Assembly (NCBI GenBank): GCA_034440635.1
Contig: JAOTON010001145.1
Span: 80,945-144,944 of the forward strand
DNA: 64,000 bases
Direction of reading: 5' to 3'
From: Lepas anatifera
Lineage: Eukaryota > Arthropoda > Thecostraca > Lepadidae
Part shown: piece by piece, positions 53,400 to 63,094 of the stretch
Layout: each line of letters starts with the position of its first letter
Numbering within the stretch: position 1 is the first letter of the stretch
The notes under the pieces: model-generated
What the model was told of the DNA's origin: nothing
Databases searched by the model: none
What the model saw: the letters and a program-made list of their open reading frames with translations, nothing else
Made by a program: the position numbers and the translations under genes

Positions 53400-54017
53400 T
53401 GTGACAAAGATTTTGTCAGTCTTTAATTAATTCATAAATTTTAGTATCAATTATTCGACAGAATTGTCTCATCTGAATTCATTACCCACCAACATGCTCT
53501 CGTCAGGCTGTGTGCTCAGTCTTGTTCCCATGCACGAGCGTGTGAACGCCGGCGTACCATTCTGTGAACGCCCGGGTTATCTAAGACGGCTTTTAGTGGT
53601 ATCAAGCGGCTCCCTCTGATGTCTAATGGACACCTGCGCTGTACTGTATGGCATTGCCTTTTTATGTCTCAGAGTCCATCTGAGTTCCCAGCGACAGTGA
53701 TAGGCGGCCCCTTTGTCATATGCCGCATGCATTAGTAGCGTCCGTCGGCTGTGACTGAACCTCCGTGTGAAGCCAGGCTTGTTTCATTAATGTTATCGAG
53801 ATGTATCCTTAGTGTAAGTGCTGCCGCCTTTGATATTAGCCGCCGCCGACGTATATAAACCCCCGTGTTTTGTCAATAGCAGGTCAGTATCAAGCCAGTG
53901 CCAGTGTTAGCACGAGCCTCAGTGCAACGCTCAGTAGACACTGTTGTGACAGCGAGTAGATAAATGTAACATTGTGAAGAACTGTCTTGGTAGAGTGTTT
54001 GGTCTAAAAGCTAAGTC

Positions 54018-54055
<38 letters not shown>

Positions 54056-54153
54056 TCCGAAGAAGCTGCCTGTCTATCGCAAACACAACAAACTAGAGGT
54101 CCGCCATTACGCCACGCACTCACAGCCAGGCCCAAGAACAAGTCTTGGCTACA
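53400..54153 (+). repeat. 3' LTR
   Basis: Starts TGTGACAAAG and ends GGCTACA, followed by AATGT (54154-54158), the second copy of the target duplication. It preserves the empty TTAA site (53423-53426) and the TATA box at 53852-53859. Confidence 0.96.
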
Positions 54154-54239
54154 AATGTCTTCCTTGTTCTTCCTTGTTTCATGGTGATGTTCATTTCAGG
54201 GCATTTTTTAAGGACAAGTCAGTGGGGGGCATTTCTTGT

Positions 54240-55126
54240 GCTGGCCATTATAGTGTCTTCAAGGGGTAAAGACCCCATTTTGAGGGGGTTTCATAAAACT
54301 TAGACGCGTTAGTGTTAAACAATGTTTCTCAATTTTTACTTATTCGAAGTCTAGAGTTTATAGATGCTGCCCAGGGCTGCCAGGTTTTTTTCAGCGGAAA
54401 AGGTCAAACCGAGTTAGAAAAAGGGTCAAAGAGGGGAAAAATTGTATTTCCACTAAAATAGCCAAATAAACATCAAAAAGCCAGATATAAGGCTAAAACG
54501 ACCCCCAGCAGTAGTCATAAAATCACAGAAAAAGCGACTTGTATCAATGATTTAAACTAATTGTTGACAGTTTGATATTTTTCAGGTTTTCAGGTCGTAT
54601 TTCAATAAGCAAACATGTTACATGTGTCATACACGCCTGGCTAGGTACCAAGGTCAAGGTCAAAGGGCCAGGTCAAAGGTCATTTGCATATGTCAACCCT
54701 CATTTGGAGCCAAACAGTGGCTATAGTGTTAGTCAAAGTGTACATTATAAGTAGTATACTATATTGTAACCTTACAGGTCAATGACCTTGAATGACCTTG
54801 ACCCCAAAATTGAAGGTAAGGCTCTTTAAGACCTTCTCTATATGACCCTGGTCCGCCTTTAGCTTATTCCCGCCATTTTCCCGCATAATCACGGCATTTA
54901 CCGGTCGGTCCCCACCATGGCCAAGTTTTGAAATTTATGACCTCGTTTGACCTTGAAGATACCAACCTAGGTCAATAAAAATTGGTCATGATGTAGATCA
55001 CTATAACCCCCACCCACCTCTCAAATTTCGTTTTTCTATGCCTCTTAGTTTCCGAGATCTTAGGGGGCCTACCAGGCCCCCCTCCCGTGCGCGTTAGTGC
55101 CAAACCCCCTCCAGTGCGGGTGTTAC
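54240..55126 (+). mobile_element. AGGTCA-rich miniature element, further family
   Basis: At least ten AGGTCA/TGACCT words, several as TCAAGGTCA, lie between 54640 and 55000. The right end has GGGGGCCTACCAGGCCCCCC and CGCGTTAGTGCCAAACCCCC, the same GC-palindrome architecture as A, B and C. The left end is unclear, and no TTAA pair was found. Confidence 0.5.
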
Positions 55127-55564
55127 GAACACAAAATATAATTGATGTTATTAAAAAGCGCAGGCACAGGGCAATTTTTTATGTGGCCTTTTTAAGGTGA
55201 ATCACTGCTCACACTTAGAAAACATTATTTCAAAATTTAAACGCAAATTTCAAAAACTTGCAAATAACTTTTTAGAAACTAAATTCTCAAAGTTGGATAC
55301 TAGAATGTTAAACACAATTGGCCTCGGTCATCGAAAGTGTTGGCACCTGGCGGATTTTTTTGAAAACGCCAGTAGAGGGACTGACGTCTGGCGCGGCTGC
55401 TTCATATCCGGTGCATTGTTGAACGCGGTATAGATTTTGAACGTTTATTTTCAGCCGTGGTGAACTCGTTGCTGTGAAAAAGTGTAGTTCATGTTGGGTG
55501 GACATGAATATTGAAGACTGGCGTTATTTTCTTGTTTGTTATAATCTTGGAAAGTTCAAAGAAA
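55127..55564. other. Possible 5' flank of the THAP-like exon; no other feature
   Basis: AT-rich sequence. The minus-strand open frame at 55308-55505 has no motif. It could hold the promoter of the gene at 55565, but no core element is clear. Confidence 0.35.
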
Positions 55565-55801
55565 ATGGAGGTGAGACGGATAACCATTACATCCAATCAG
55601 AACTGCTGCGTTCATCAGTGTGTCTTCCGAAAGTGTCCTTCCGAAGAAACTGTCCAAGTCTTAGCTTTCACAAGTTTCCTCAGGATAAGGTGCTGTCCAA
55701 GCAGTGGAAATCGAAACTGAGAATTGGGAAGAAGATGGGCTCAAATGCTGCTGTCTGTTGCAGACATTTTCAGCCATCTGACTTCCATTCACATCCACCT
55801 G
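55565..55801 (+). pseudogene. THAP-domain first exon, frameshifted
   Basis: From ATG 55565 the frame reads a start and a CCVHQC pair. The match then moves to another frame with LSFHKFPQDKVLSKQWKSKL and ending AVCCRHFQPSDFHSHPP, followed by a donor G|GTAAGC at 55801-55802. CxxxC, FHxFP, a W, then CxxHF..SDF is the THAP C2CH zinc-finger pattern. THAP proteins bind DNA and many derive from P-element transposases. The shift at about 55640-55665 makes this a pseudogene or an assembly indel. No further exon was recognised downstream. Confidence 0.65.
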
Positions 55802-55821
55802 GTAAGCGGCTGTGAGGCCAG

Positions 55822-56165
55822 TGTGCAAAGTATGGCATTTTCGACGAGATCTCGTCCGTGCGAGTTCCCTTGGAGACAGGACCGAGTGGTGCTAACTTTA
55901 TCAACCTGGTGCGAATTTGCGAGGTTAGTGACACTTAAACTAAACAAATAATGGCTGAATGGCCATTAAGGCACAGAAGGTGCCTTATAAAAAGTCCTTA
56001 ACTGACTAATGATTGAGGTAGCACTGCATTGTAGGGGTAGGAATGGGTGCATTTTTTCCCTGGTATGTGGCAGATTGGTGCGAATTTTTGGAGGCTAGTG
56101 GTGCGAGAATTTAGATGGCTGGTGCGACTCGTCTGGCCTGCTGCCATACTTTGCAGACTGGCTGT
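55822..56165 (+). repeat. Dispersed repeat family copy 2 (partner 11545-11925)
   Basis: Colinear with 11545-11925, from GTGTGCAAAGTATGGCATTT to CCTGCTGCCATACTTTGCAG. Confidence 0.8.
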
Positions 56166-56254
56166 GAGGCAATCTCCAGTTCCGCTTATGCCTCCTTCCA
56201 CTCCCTTGAGCCTGCTTCTAGCAGGATTAAGCCTTAATCCTTGGGCCGTCATCA

Positions 56255-56530
56255 TAGGCGGATCCAGGATTGCCGATCAGGGGCACCTTCCCGGGGGCGG
56301 CGCACCATTCTTGACCGGGAAACCCTATCGGATGGGAGCAAAACCCTATCGGTGGGAGCCGACTTTCGTATCCTGGGAGGGGGTGGTGGTGGGAAGCGAA
56401 ATTTCAGGGGGTGTGGCCATTTCAGGGGGCGCCGAGGGTCGATGGTGGGGGGCACATACTCCCTTTGCCCCCTGGATCTGCCTATGGGGCATGTGCCCAC
56501 TTTGCCGTCCCCCTGGATCCGCCTGTAGCT
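56255..56530 (+). repeat. Dispersed repeat family copy 2 (partner 5285-5525)
   Basis: GGCGGATCCAGGATTGCCGA begins the match and CTGGATCTGCCTATGGGG lies near its end. G-rich, non-coding. Confidence 0.7.
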
Positions 56531-57149
56531 GCATTCCCTTTTAGCGGGGAAAACTGACATCTTGAAATAATTCGGTAGATATACGCCTTTATTTGTTTCA
56601 AGCTGTCTGAAATTCCAGTTTGAATGTACGATGAAAAATGCGTTTCCAAACACAAGCGTCGCCACCGGCAAAGAAGTGGGGGGGCAGCAAACTTCAATCT
56701 GATGCTGACTACAAGCTTTGCTCCTTGGGACCAAAAACTCTTCGAATTTGGATTCTTCTCTGCCTTCCCCAGTGGCTGGTTATAAGCCGATGCCACATAC
56801 AAAACATAAAACACGTATAATTCACCGCTTACCATGCTATTCCCGGGGCCCACTAACGTTGTTTACCTCTCGGAGTCCCTCTTTCGCGGCCATCTTGGAG
56901 GGCACACTAGCGCCTCTGGTGAGCGTGACCGGGGTCAATCACGTTTTAAATGTGCATTCCATAAAGAAAAACTACTCAGAAAATTATGATTGTAGTAATT
57001 ATGCAAGTGGTGGCTTCGTCTGAAGTGCGTTTTTGCGGTGCAGGGGAAATAATTGTTCCGACGGAGGAAAATGTCCCAGAAATGAATACGTCAGATTTTT
57101 TGCGCGATTTAATGCGCCGGAACGATCATGGACAGTGACGTGGAAATGA
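56531..57149. other. No gene supported
   Basis: Short overlapping open frames on both strands without motifs. The right end may include the degraded start of the retroelement that follows. Confidence 0.4.
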
Positions 57150-58690
57150 AGAATAGATCTTCCCAGAGTGTTTGAAAAATAGTTTGTCGCAATACGCAAC
57201 ACCAGCAGCTGCACGGTCGGAGTTTGAGCAGGAGCTCCAAACATGGATTGATAACAGTTGGCTGGTGCCTTATGATGAGTCGTCCTGTGGCCCTCCAAGT
57301 GGATTGATTCCAAGAACCTGTGGCAGTCCAAGAACCTAATAAAACCAAGGTACGCCCCGTTATGGACTACAGGGAACTCAACAGCCATCCTAGCACCCAT
57401 ACAGCTGATGCGGATGTCTGCCCCGTTCAGCTGCGAAAGTGGGGTAGGCATGGAAAAACATAGGAGTACTGGATCTTAAACTTATTTGCTGCTGCGCACC
57501 GATTGTAGTCTTTGGCCGTGCCAGACAGTATTCGTTGGTGGGAGGCGGTATGCCCTGATGCGTGTTGGGTTCGGCCTCAGCGTTGCACCCCTCGTTATGA
57601 AGGCCGTCGTCCACGCGGTGCTTGCGCAGAATCCTAAGCTGCAGCAGGCAGTTCTGCCTTTCGTGGACGATCCCTGTGTAGATGAAGATTCCCTCAGCGC
57701 TGAGGATGTGGCAGCTCATTTTACTAAATTTGGCCTAGAGTGTAAAACACCAGAGCGCGTGTCTGACGGTGAACGACTGCTGGGCCTTCGCGTGCAGGCT
57801 GACAGGGGGTGCTGGTCTGGAAGCGGGATAATCCCATGCAGGCGCCACCAGATGTCTTCACCCGCCGCTCTATATTTTCTTGATGCGGACGTATGGTTTC
57901 TCACCTACCTGTCTGCGGTTGGCTGTGCCCGGTAGTCGCATGGTTTAAGCGCTGTGCCAACGCTCTCACTCACGGCTGGGAAGATGTGACACGGGATGTC
58001 TCTCTGCAAAAACAAGTCAAATATGTGGCCGAAAGAATGGTCCGAGAAGACCCGGCTCGTGGCCTGTGGACTGTGCGTGGAGACGAAATGACGCTCTTCA
58101 TATTAATATGGCTGAGCTTGATACAGTCGTGCGCGGCCTAACTTGAGCAATTTCCTGGGGTATGAGAGGTGGAGATCAAAACTGATTCTGCTACTGTGTA
58201 TCGCTCGCTTGAGGACGCGATGATTGGTCGTGCTCGTCTTAGGACAAAGGCACAAGGGAGATCCTCATTCGCCGCCACGTCAAGATGATCATACAACTTC
58301 AGATTGAAATGAAGCTCTCGCTCTCCGTCACACTCGTCCGTTCGGCCCAGAATCGGGCGGACTCTCTCACTCGCGTGCCGTCGGAATGGTTGCGTCGTGG
58401 GACTGCATGCGATCAGCCCACTGTCAATGCTGCTGAGGTGGAAGTCCAGGAAATGCCATCGACAGAGGATCAGAAGGCTGTGGACTATGAACCTGCAATT
58501 GCTAATATGCATCAAAGGGCAGGTCATCCTAGAGTCCACCGCACCTTATATTCCGCGCGTCGCGACATCACCCGCTCTGTGACGCGAGCAATGGTGCAGA
58601 GGGTTGTCTGGCAGTGGGATATATGACAAGCCATTGATCCAGCTCAAGTAAGGTGGGAACAAGGGACCTTAATCGTGGTGGAGGCTGGCC
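57150..58690 (+). pseudogene. Decayed LTR-type pol: RT, RNase H and integrase zinc-domain remains
   Basis: Fragments in order and in shifting frames: ARSEFEQELQTWIDNSWLVP, VRPVMDYRELNSH, KLLGLRV-type and GFGLSVAPLVMKAVVHAVLA, FVDDPCVDEDSLSAEDV (degraded RT active-site region), HLPVCGWLC, INMAELDTVVRGL (RNase H), VRSAQNRADSLTRVPSEW, and an integrase-like HQRAGHPRVHRTL. This matches the layout of a Ty3-like pol of a different family from the element at 40114. Many shifts and stops make it clearly dead. No LTRs were found around it. Confidence 0.7.
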
Positions 58691-59046
58691 ATAGACACAA
58701 CATATTTCCAGGGTCAATCATTTTTGACGGTTGTCGACAACAGTCCATCCCGATACAATTACAGTGTCTGGAGACAACTGCAGCGGCCGGATTCTACGTG
58801 TGCTGTGCCCAGAGCTGCAAAAAAGTCGGGCTCTCGGGTCATAAAGTGCCCGACAGATTTTAGGGCACGGTATGGTCTTGCGACAGATCTTACAATCTGT
58901 GAGAAAAAATCTTGAAAGGAAACAGAAAATATTTTTTGTTCTAAAAAACTCAATATTAGAATTGTCACCTCTTTCACTCAACAAGTTTTTCATGAATTTG
59001 CACCTCTCCCATATCAAGCCAGTGTGCGGCAAGAACCGATGGAAAA
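58691..59046. other. No gene supported
   Basis: Overlapping short frames only. Confidence 0.4.
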
Positions 59047-59166
59047 TCGAGGGACTTATGAATCGAGGGACCTTTGAATAGAGGGCCTTATGCACAAAGG
59101 GTCTTTTCGAGGGACTTATGAATCGAGGGACCTTTGAATATAGGGCCTTATGCACAGAGGGCCTTT
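59047..59166. repeat. 60-bp tandem duplication
   Basis: TCGAGGGACTTATGAATCGA starts at 59047 and again at 59107. Each unit runs through TTTGAATA(G/T)AGGGCCTTAT. GAGGGAC and related words also repeat within a unit. Confidence 0.85.
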
Positions 59167-59338
59167 TAAACGTCACCCAGAAAATCATCTGCTGGAAAAA
59201 TTCCTTCACCGACCTGTCGGGCCCGATTTGTATTCCATAGCACGCGACAGCTTGGCCCGACAGGCCGCCGTAAATGCCTTTCGACAGGCAAAACAGTTTT
59301 TTTCCTTCGTTTCCTTCGTTTGGAAGTACGCTCAACGC

Positions 59339-59376
59339 TGCCGCAAGGGCGCTGTTTGAACAGCGCCCTTGCGGCA
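59339..59376. repeat. Perfect 18-bp hairpin
   Basis: TGCCGCAAGGGCGCTGTT and its reverse complement AACAGCGCCCTTGCGGCA are separated by TG. A very GC-rich stem with a 2-nt centre. Confidence 0.9.
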
Positions 59377-60035
59377 AAGCCGGTGTAAAAGGTATCTTTG
59401 GTTTGAAAAGCAGCCCTGCGGTTTGGTGTGTTGCGTTGTGGATGTGGTGGAGGCCAAGGCCCTAGACTCCCGTGGTGTGGTGGAGGCAATACGTTGCAAG
59501 GTTGTGTTTTTGATTATTTTTCTCTTGCATTACTTTGGTATACATCTTGAGTAAACTGGTTGAGCTTGGATTTCATCGTCCATAGTTGAAGGGCTGATAA
59601 ATGGCTCCGATTAAGCTGAAGCCCCCTTCCACCGTCCCGTGTCAAGCTTAAATGTGGATTTGAGGGATGTGGGTATTTTGGCGAAAAACGTTTTTTTAAG
59701 GAGCATCAGCGATTCAAGCATTCTGGGCTGCCCTGCAAGTTCAGGAACAGTGGCTTTGGCCAAGGAGGTCGTTTTGAAGCATGGATCAAACAGCGGGCAG
59801 ATCAGAACAGTGTGGGGAGAAAACAAACAAGTAAGTGATGTGGTGTTTGTTGTAATTTCGGCAGCTTAGATTTATTTCCATACAGTATGTTATGCTCACT
59901 GTTGATCAATAATTTTAAATGATATTAATAAGGGAAAAATGAATTTTACCAGCAAACTGGTCAAATTAGACTAAAACATTTGATTTTGCCTTCCGTCTTC
60001 TTTTAAATCCAATGCCTGTTTGTCCAGAATTAACC
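59377..60035. other. No gene supported
   Basis: Open frames at 59611-59869 overlap on both strands with no motif. Confidence 0.4.
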
Positions 60036-60048
60036 ACAAAAGTTGCAT

Positions 60049-60229
60049 GGGGATGAGGTGGCTTACTGGATAGCACCCTTGTCTTCTAAGCCACTGGTCC
60101 CGGGTTCAAGTCCCGGCGGAGCCTCTGAATAAGTCGATCTGGTCCCCAAAATCCCTTCCAACAGGGTGAGAGTTGGCGACGCCGTATGACCCTGGCAGTT
60201 GGTGCGTCGTTAAACCCCAACAATTATTA
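60049..60229 (+). mobile_element. tRNA-derived SINE, copy 2
   Basis: ACAAAAGTTGCAT at 60036-60048 is repeated at 60230-60242, a 13-bp target duplication that gives exact ends. The head GGTGGCTTACTGGATAGCAC, with TCT in the anticodon position and GGGTTCAAGTCCC as box B, resembles tRNA-Arg. The body CCCTTCCAACAGGGTGAGAG and tail GTGCGTCGTTAAACCCCAA match the copy at 14271-14453. The 3' end is short and A/T-rich (CAATTATTA). Confidence 0.92.
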
Positions 60230-60514
60230 ACAAAAGTTGCATACCTTCATCAGTGGATTTGTAGATGCCAAACAAACAAAACTCTTCACCTTTCCACATT
60301 AATTTGAGTTTTAAGTACCAAACTATTTCTCCCATGTCATTTTATTGACTTACCTAAATATGCCATGATCTATGTCAAGGGGACAAAGATATAACAAAAA
60401 CACAGCCTAGTGCAACCTTTACTCATTCCTTTTACTCTTAACTTCTTGGGAAACATGATATTTATTTGAAATTTACTATCTAACTGACTTAAGGTTATTT
60501 ATTAGCCTCATTAA

Positions 60515-63086
60515 CAGGGGGCGTTGCCACTGGGGGGCAGGGGGCCGGCCCCCACTCTGAAAAAGTGGGGGCCGGCCCCCACTTTTTCACACAATCACTT
60601 GCACTGAGAGAAAAATTGACTCTCGCCCCCCAGAACTCTTAAACATTTTGCGGGCGTCCTAGGAGGAATAAATGGGGGACGGAGAATAAATAGTTTTCCT
60701 TATGGATCAGCTGCCGTCCGATCCATGAGGTAGTAAAGGCGGCAGAGAAGTCAGCCCAGGGCCGTGCACGAGTCAGTCTGAAGCTCATCCTCTCGGTGCA
60801 GTTTCTCGCTCGGCAAGGTTTGGCGTTTCGCGGCCACGATGGTGAGGGAGGAAACGTCAAGGAACTTCTGCATCTACGCACCCAGGTCTCACCCGAGTTG
60901 CACGAGTGGCTTCAGAGGAAAGAAAACTTCACGCACCACGACATCCAAAACGAACTTGTGAGGCTTATCAGCCATGAGGTATTGCGCTCCTTTATCAGCT
61001 CAGCGCTCAGCTCTAGTCGCCTACATGCTGAAGACCCGAGTTGCTTCTTTTCAGTCATTGTCGATGGGACGCAAGGCATCAGTGGTGTTGAACAGGAGTC
61101 GGTTTCCATCATATATTTTGATGAAGATTTCCAAGCTCAGGAAGGGTTCCTCGCATTCTACGAGTGTGCTTCGACAACTGGCGCTAACCTGTCACGAATG
61201 GTCGAGGACGCACTTTGCAGGCTAAATCTGCCACTCGCTGGACTGCATGGAATGGCCGTTTGTCGGAGCCTCGTCGCTAAGGACCGCTGCGACGCAGCCG
61301 AGCCCGTGAGGAAAGCGCTGGGATGCGTAAATGAGCTGGGTGCAGTGTTAAGCGAATCGGGGAAGCTGTGTGTGAAATTCAAAGATGTGTGCAACGGGGC
61401 TGAAGTATCAAGCTGCTGTCTGCAACCTCTCTGTCCGACTCGCTGGACGGCCCGTCTTGCCGCTGCTGACGCCGCTCTCAGCCGCTACCCAGAGACACTC
61501 ACTACGTTGGAAAGCCTGGCTGAGGGAAGCGTTCAGCTCTCTACCCGAGCTGCTGACCTCCACGCCCAGATGCTCAAGGGGCAAACGATGGTGGCCATCT
61601 AGATGGCACGGGCCGTCCTTGCTCCCATAGACCGGCTAAGTCGCGCTGTGCAGATTGCAACGTGCACTGTATCGGTCATGTTGCAATGCATCCATGCCAC
61701 GGTGGGGCAGCTGCGGGTGCAGCGAGAGTCGACCGACGAAACGATCCGAGTTTTTTTAAGCAGGCTCAAGAGGCAGGCTGTGAGGAGATCCAGCGAGAAC
61801 GGTGCCACCCAGAGCGCTCGAATAGTGATGCACCAGCTCAACATCGAGCGTCGATAGAAGACTTCCTGAGGGCCGAGTAGATACTTTGTGATGCTGGACG
61901 CGGCTTCTGTTCAGTTAGAGATCTGTTTCTGCCAGAAGGGTATTCAGGAGCATGCAAAAATGGAACAGCTTCTTTTGTCAGCTCCCGATGCTGGAAAGGT
62001 TCGAGAGCTTCTCCAGGGAAGCCCCTGGAGTGACGATCTCTCAGCGGCGGACCTGTCACCACAGCTGCAAGTCCTGTTCAGGACAACGAAACCGGATAGC
62101 CTGGCCGCTGCTATCAAGCTTGTGACTGCGATGGAGAGATCAGCAGAAATTATGGTGCCCGAAGCAGTCAAGCTTCTCCGACTGCTGTTGACGCTACCAG
62201 CCAGCTCTGCAACAGCTAAGCGAAGCTTCACTGCACTGAGGTGTCTGAAGACCTGGCTGCGCTCCACTATGAGCAGAGGTTGAAGGCTCCAACAATATGT
62301 GCTGTGCACAGAGAGCGTGTCGCTCAGGTGGATGCCGACCGTATCATTACGTCATTCCGTCCAACTGAACACCAGCAGGCAGCGGGTGTTCGGCCCGGTC
62401 TAGAAAGCCTCAAGAAAGTAATAGTTGACTTGAGAATCAGGATGCTTGGCTGGGCAGGAAATCTCCCCAATTACAACAGCAGTACAGCTGAAACCATGGT
62501 CATTTCCACCTCTTCCACAGCTCAAGTAACCACGATCAGCGTAGCCAGTTCTCGGAGTGTGTGGAAATATCGACCTTAGAGTAATTTGTGCAGCCCTGTT
62601 CCAAATGTCAATATATTTCGGAGACAGTGTTCGACTTTTTATGTCGATGTTTAGGAAATAATTTGAAGCATAGGTTTTTTTAGCCCGTTAGGATCTAGCG
62701 ATATGCTGAGTCGCGAGCTTTTGGTGCTACATATATCGCAAGCTTTTGGTGCTACTTGTAAAAATTATTTCACGAGAATGATCTGTAATTATCAGATCAG
62801 ACGAATGATTCTTGAGCTTCTGCTCCACCATATCCCTGCGGTTTGTTCTGCAAAACACATTGCCAGTTTTCTCCTTCAGATAATATTTAGGACGCCAAAT
62901 CACGATGAAAACATACTACTCTGAAATATGTTTAAAATGTCGATAAGGTGCTAAAAAAGCGGAGAAGAACAAACAAGGCTTAATTTGAAGGTCCAACTAC
63001 GATAATTTCTCAGGTATTTAAGTCCCAGTAGACCTTTCGCTGCCCGGGCCGGCCCCCCCCACTAAAAATCCGTGGCGACGCCAATG
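60515..63086 (+). mobile_element. hAT transposon with 8-bp target duplication
   Basis: CTCATTAA occurs at 60507-60514 and 63087-63094, an exact 8-bp duplication as expected for hAT. The ends are CAGGGGGCGTTGCCACTGG and, inverted, CATTGGCGTCGCCACGGA, imperfect terminal inverted repeats sharing GGCGT(T/C)GCCAC. Just inside the left end is a perfect 28-bp palindrome centred at 60573/60574 (AAAAAGTGGGGGCC and its inverse). The interior carries transposase remains in one orientation. Confidence 0.93.
60741..62579 (+). pseudogene. hAT transposase, DUF4371/ZMYM1-like, degraded
   Basis: The frame contains FLARQGLAFRGHDGEGGNVK, the DUF4371-type DGTQGISGVEQESV (about 61066), LAGLHGMAV and LCPTRWTARL. 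TAG at 61600-61602 and further stops near 61855 and 61880 interrupt the same frame. The hAT C-terminal dimerisation region is recognisable (LLRLLLTLPASSATAKRSFT and LRCLKTWLRSTM), after which a shift near 62275 leads to RLKAPTICAVHRERV. This is a dead copy of a ZMYM1-like hAT lineage. Within the element it is the only coding sequence. Confidence 0.85.
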
Positions 63087-63094
63087 CTCATTAA

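Larger units (their letters stand above)
40114..54153 (+). mobile_element. Complete Ty3/gypsy element with env and an extra ORF
   Basis: The 14-kb element has two LTRs (TGTGAC...GCTACA) and an exact 5-bp target duplication AATGT at 40109-40113 and 54154-54158. Order: LTR, primer-binding site, gag, protease, RT, RNase H, integrase, an acidic pol tail, env, a chromodomain-like ORF, LTR. RT before integrase makes it Ty3/gypsy. Without its three nested insertions (B4 in the 5' LTR, a LINE in integrase, A3 in env) the element would be about 11 kb. The LTRs differ at only a few bases plus (TA)n length, so integration looks recent, yet most ORFs carry stops or shifts. Confidence 0.95.

Noticed and set aside
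40114..54153. BEL/Pao assignment of the LTR element
   Set aside because: RT and RNase H precede integrase and the RT wording is Ty3/gypsy type; env presence does not alter this.
60050..60125. Functional tRNA-Arg gene
   Set aside because: It is part of a 181-bp unit with a target duplication and a second copy at 14271-14453, so it is a SINE head; the acceptor stem is mispaired.
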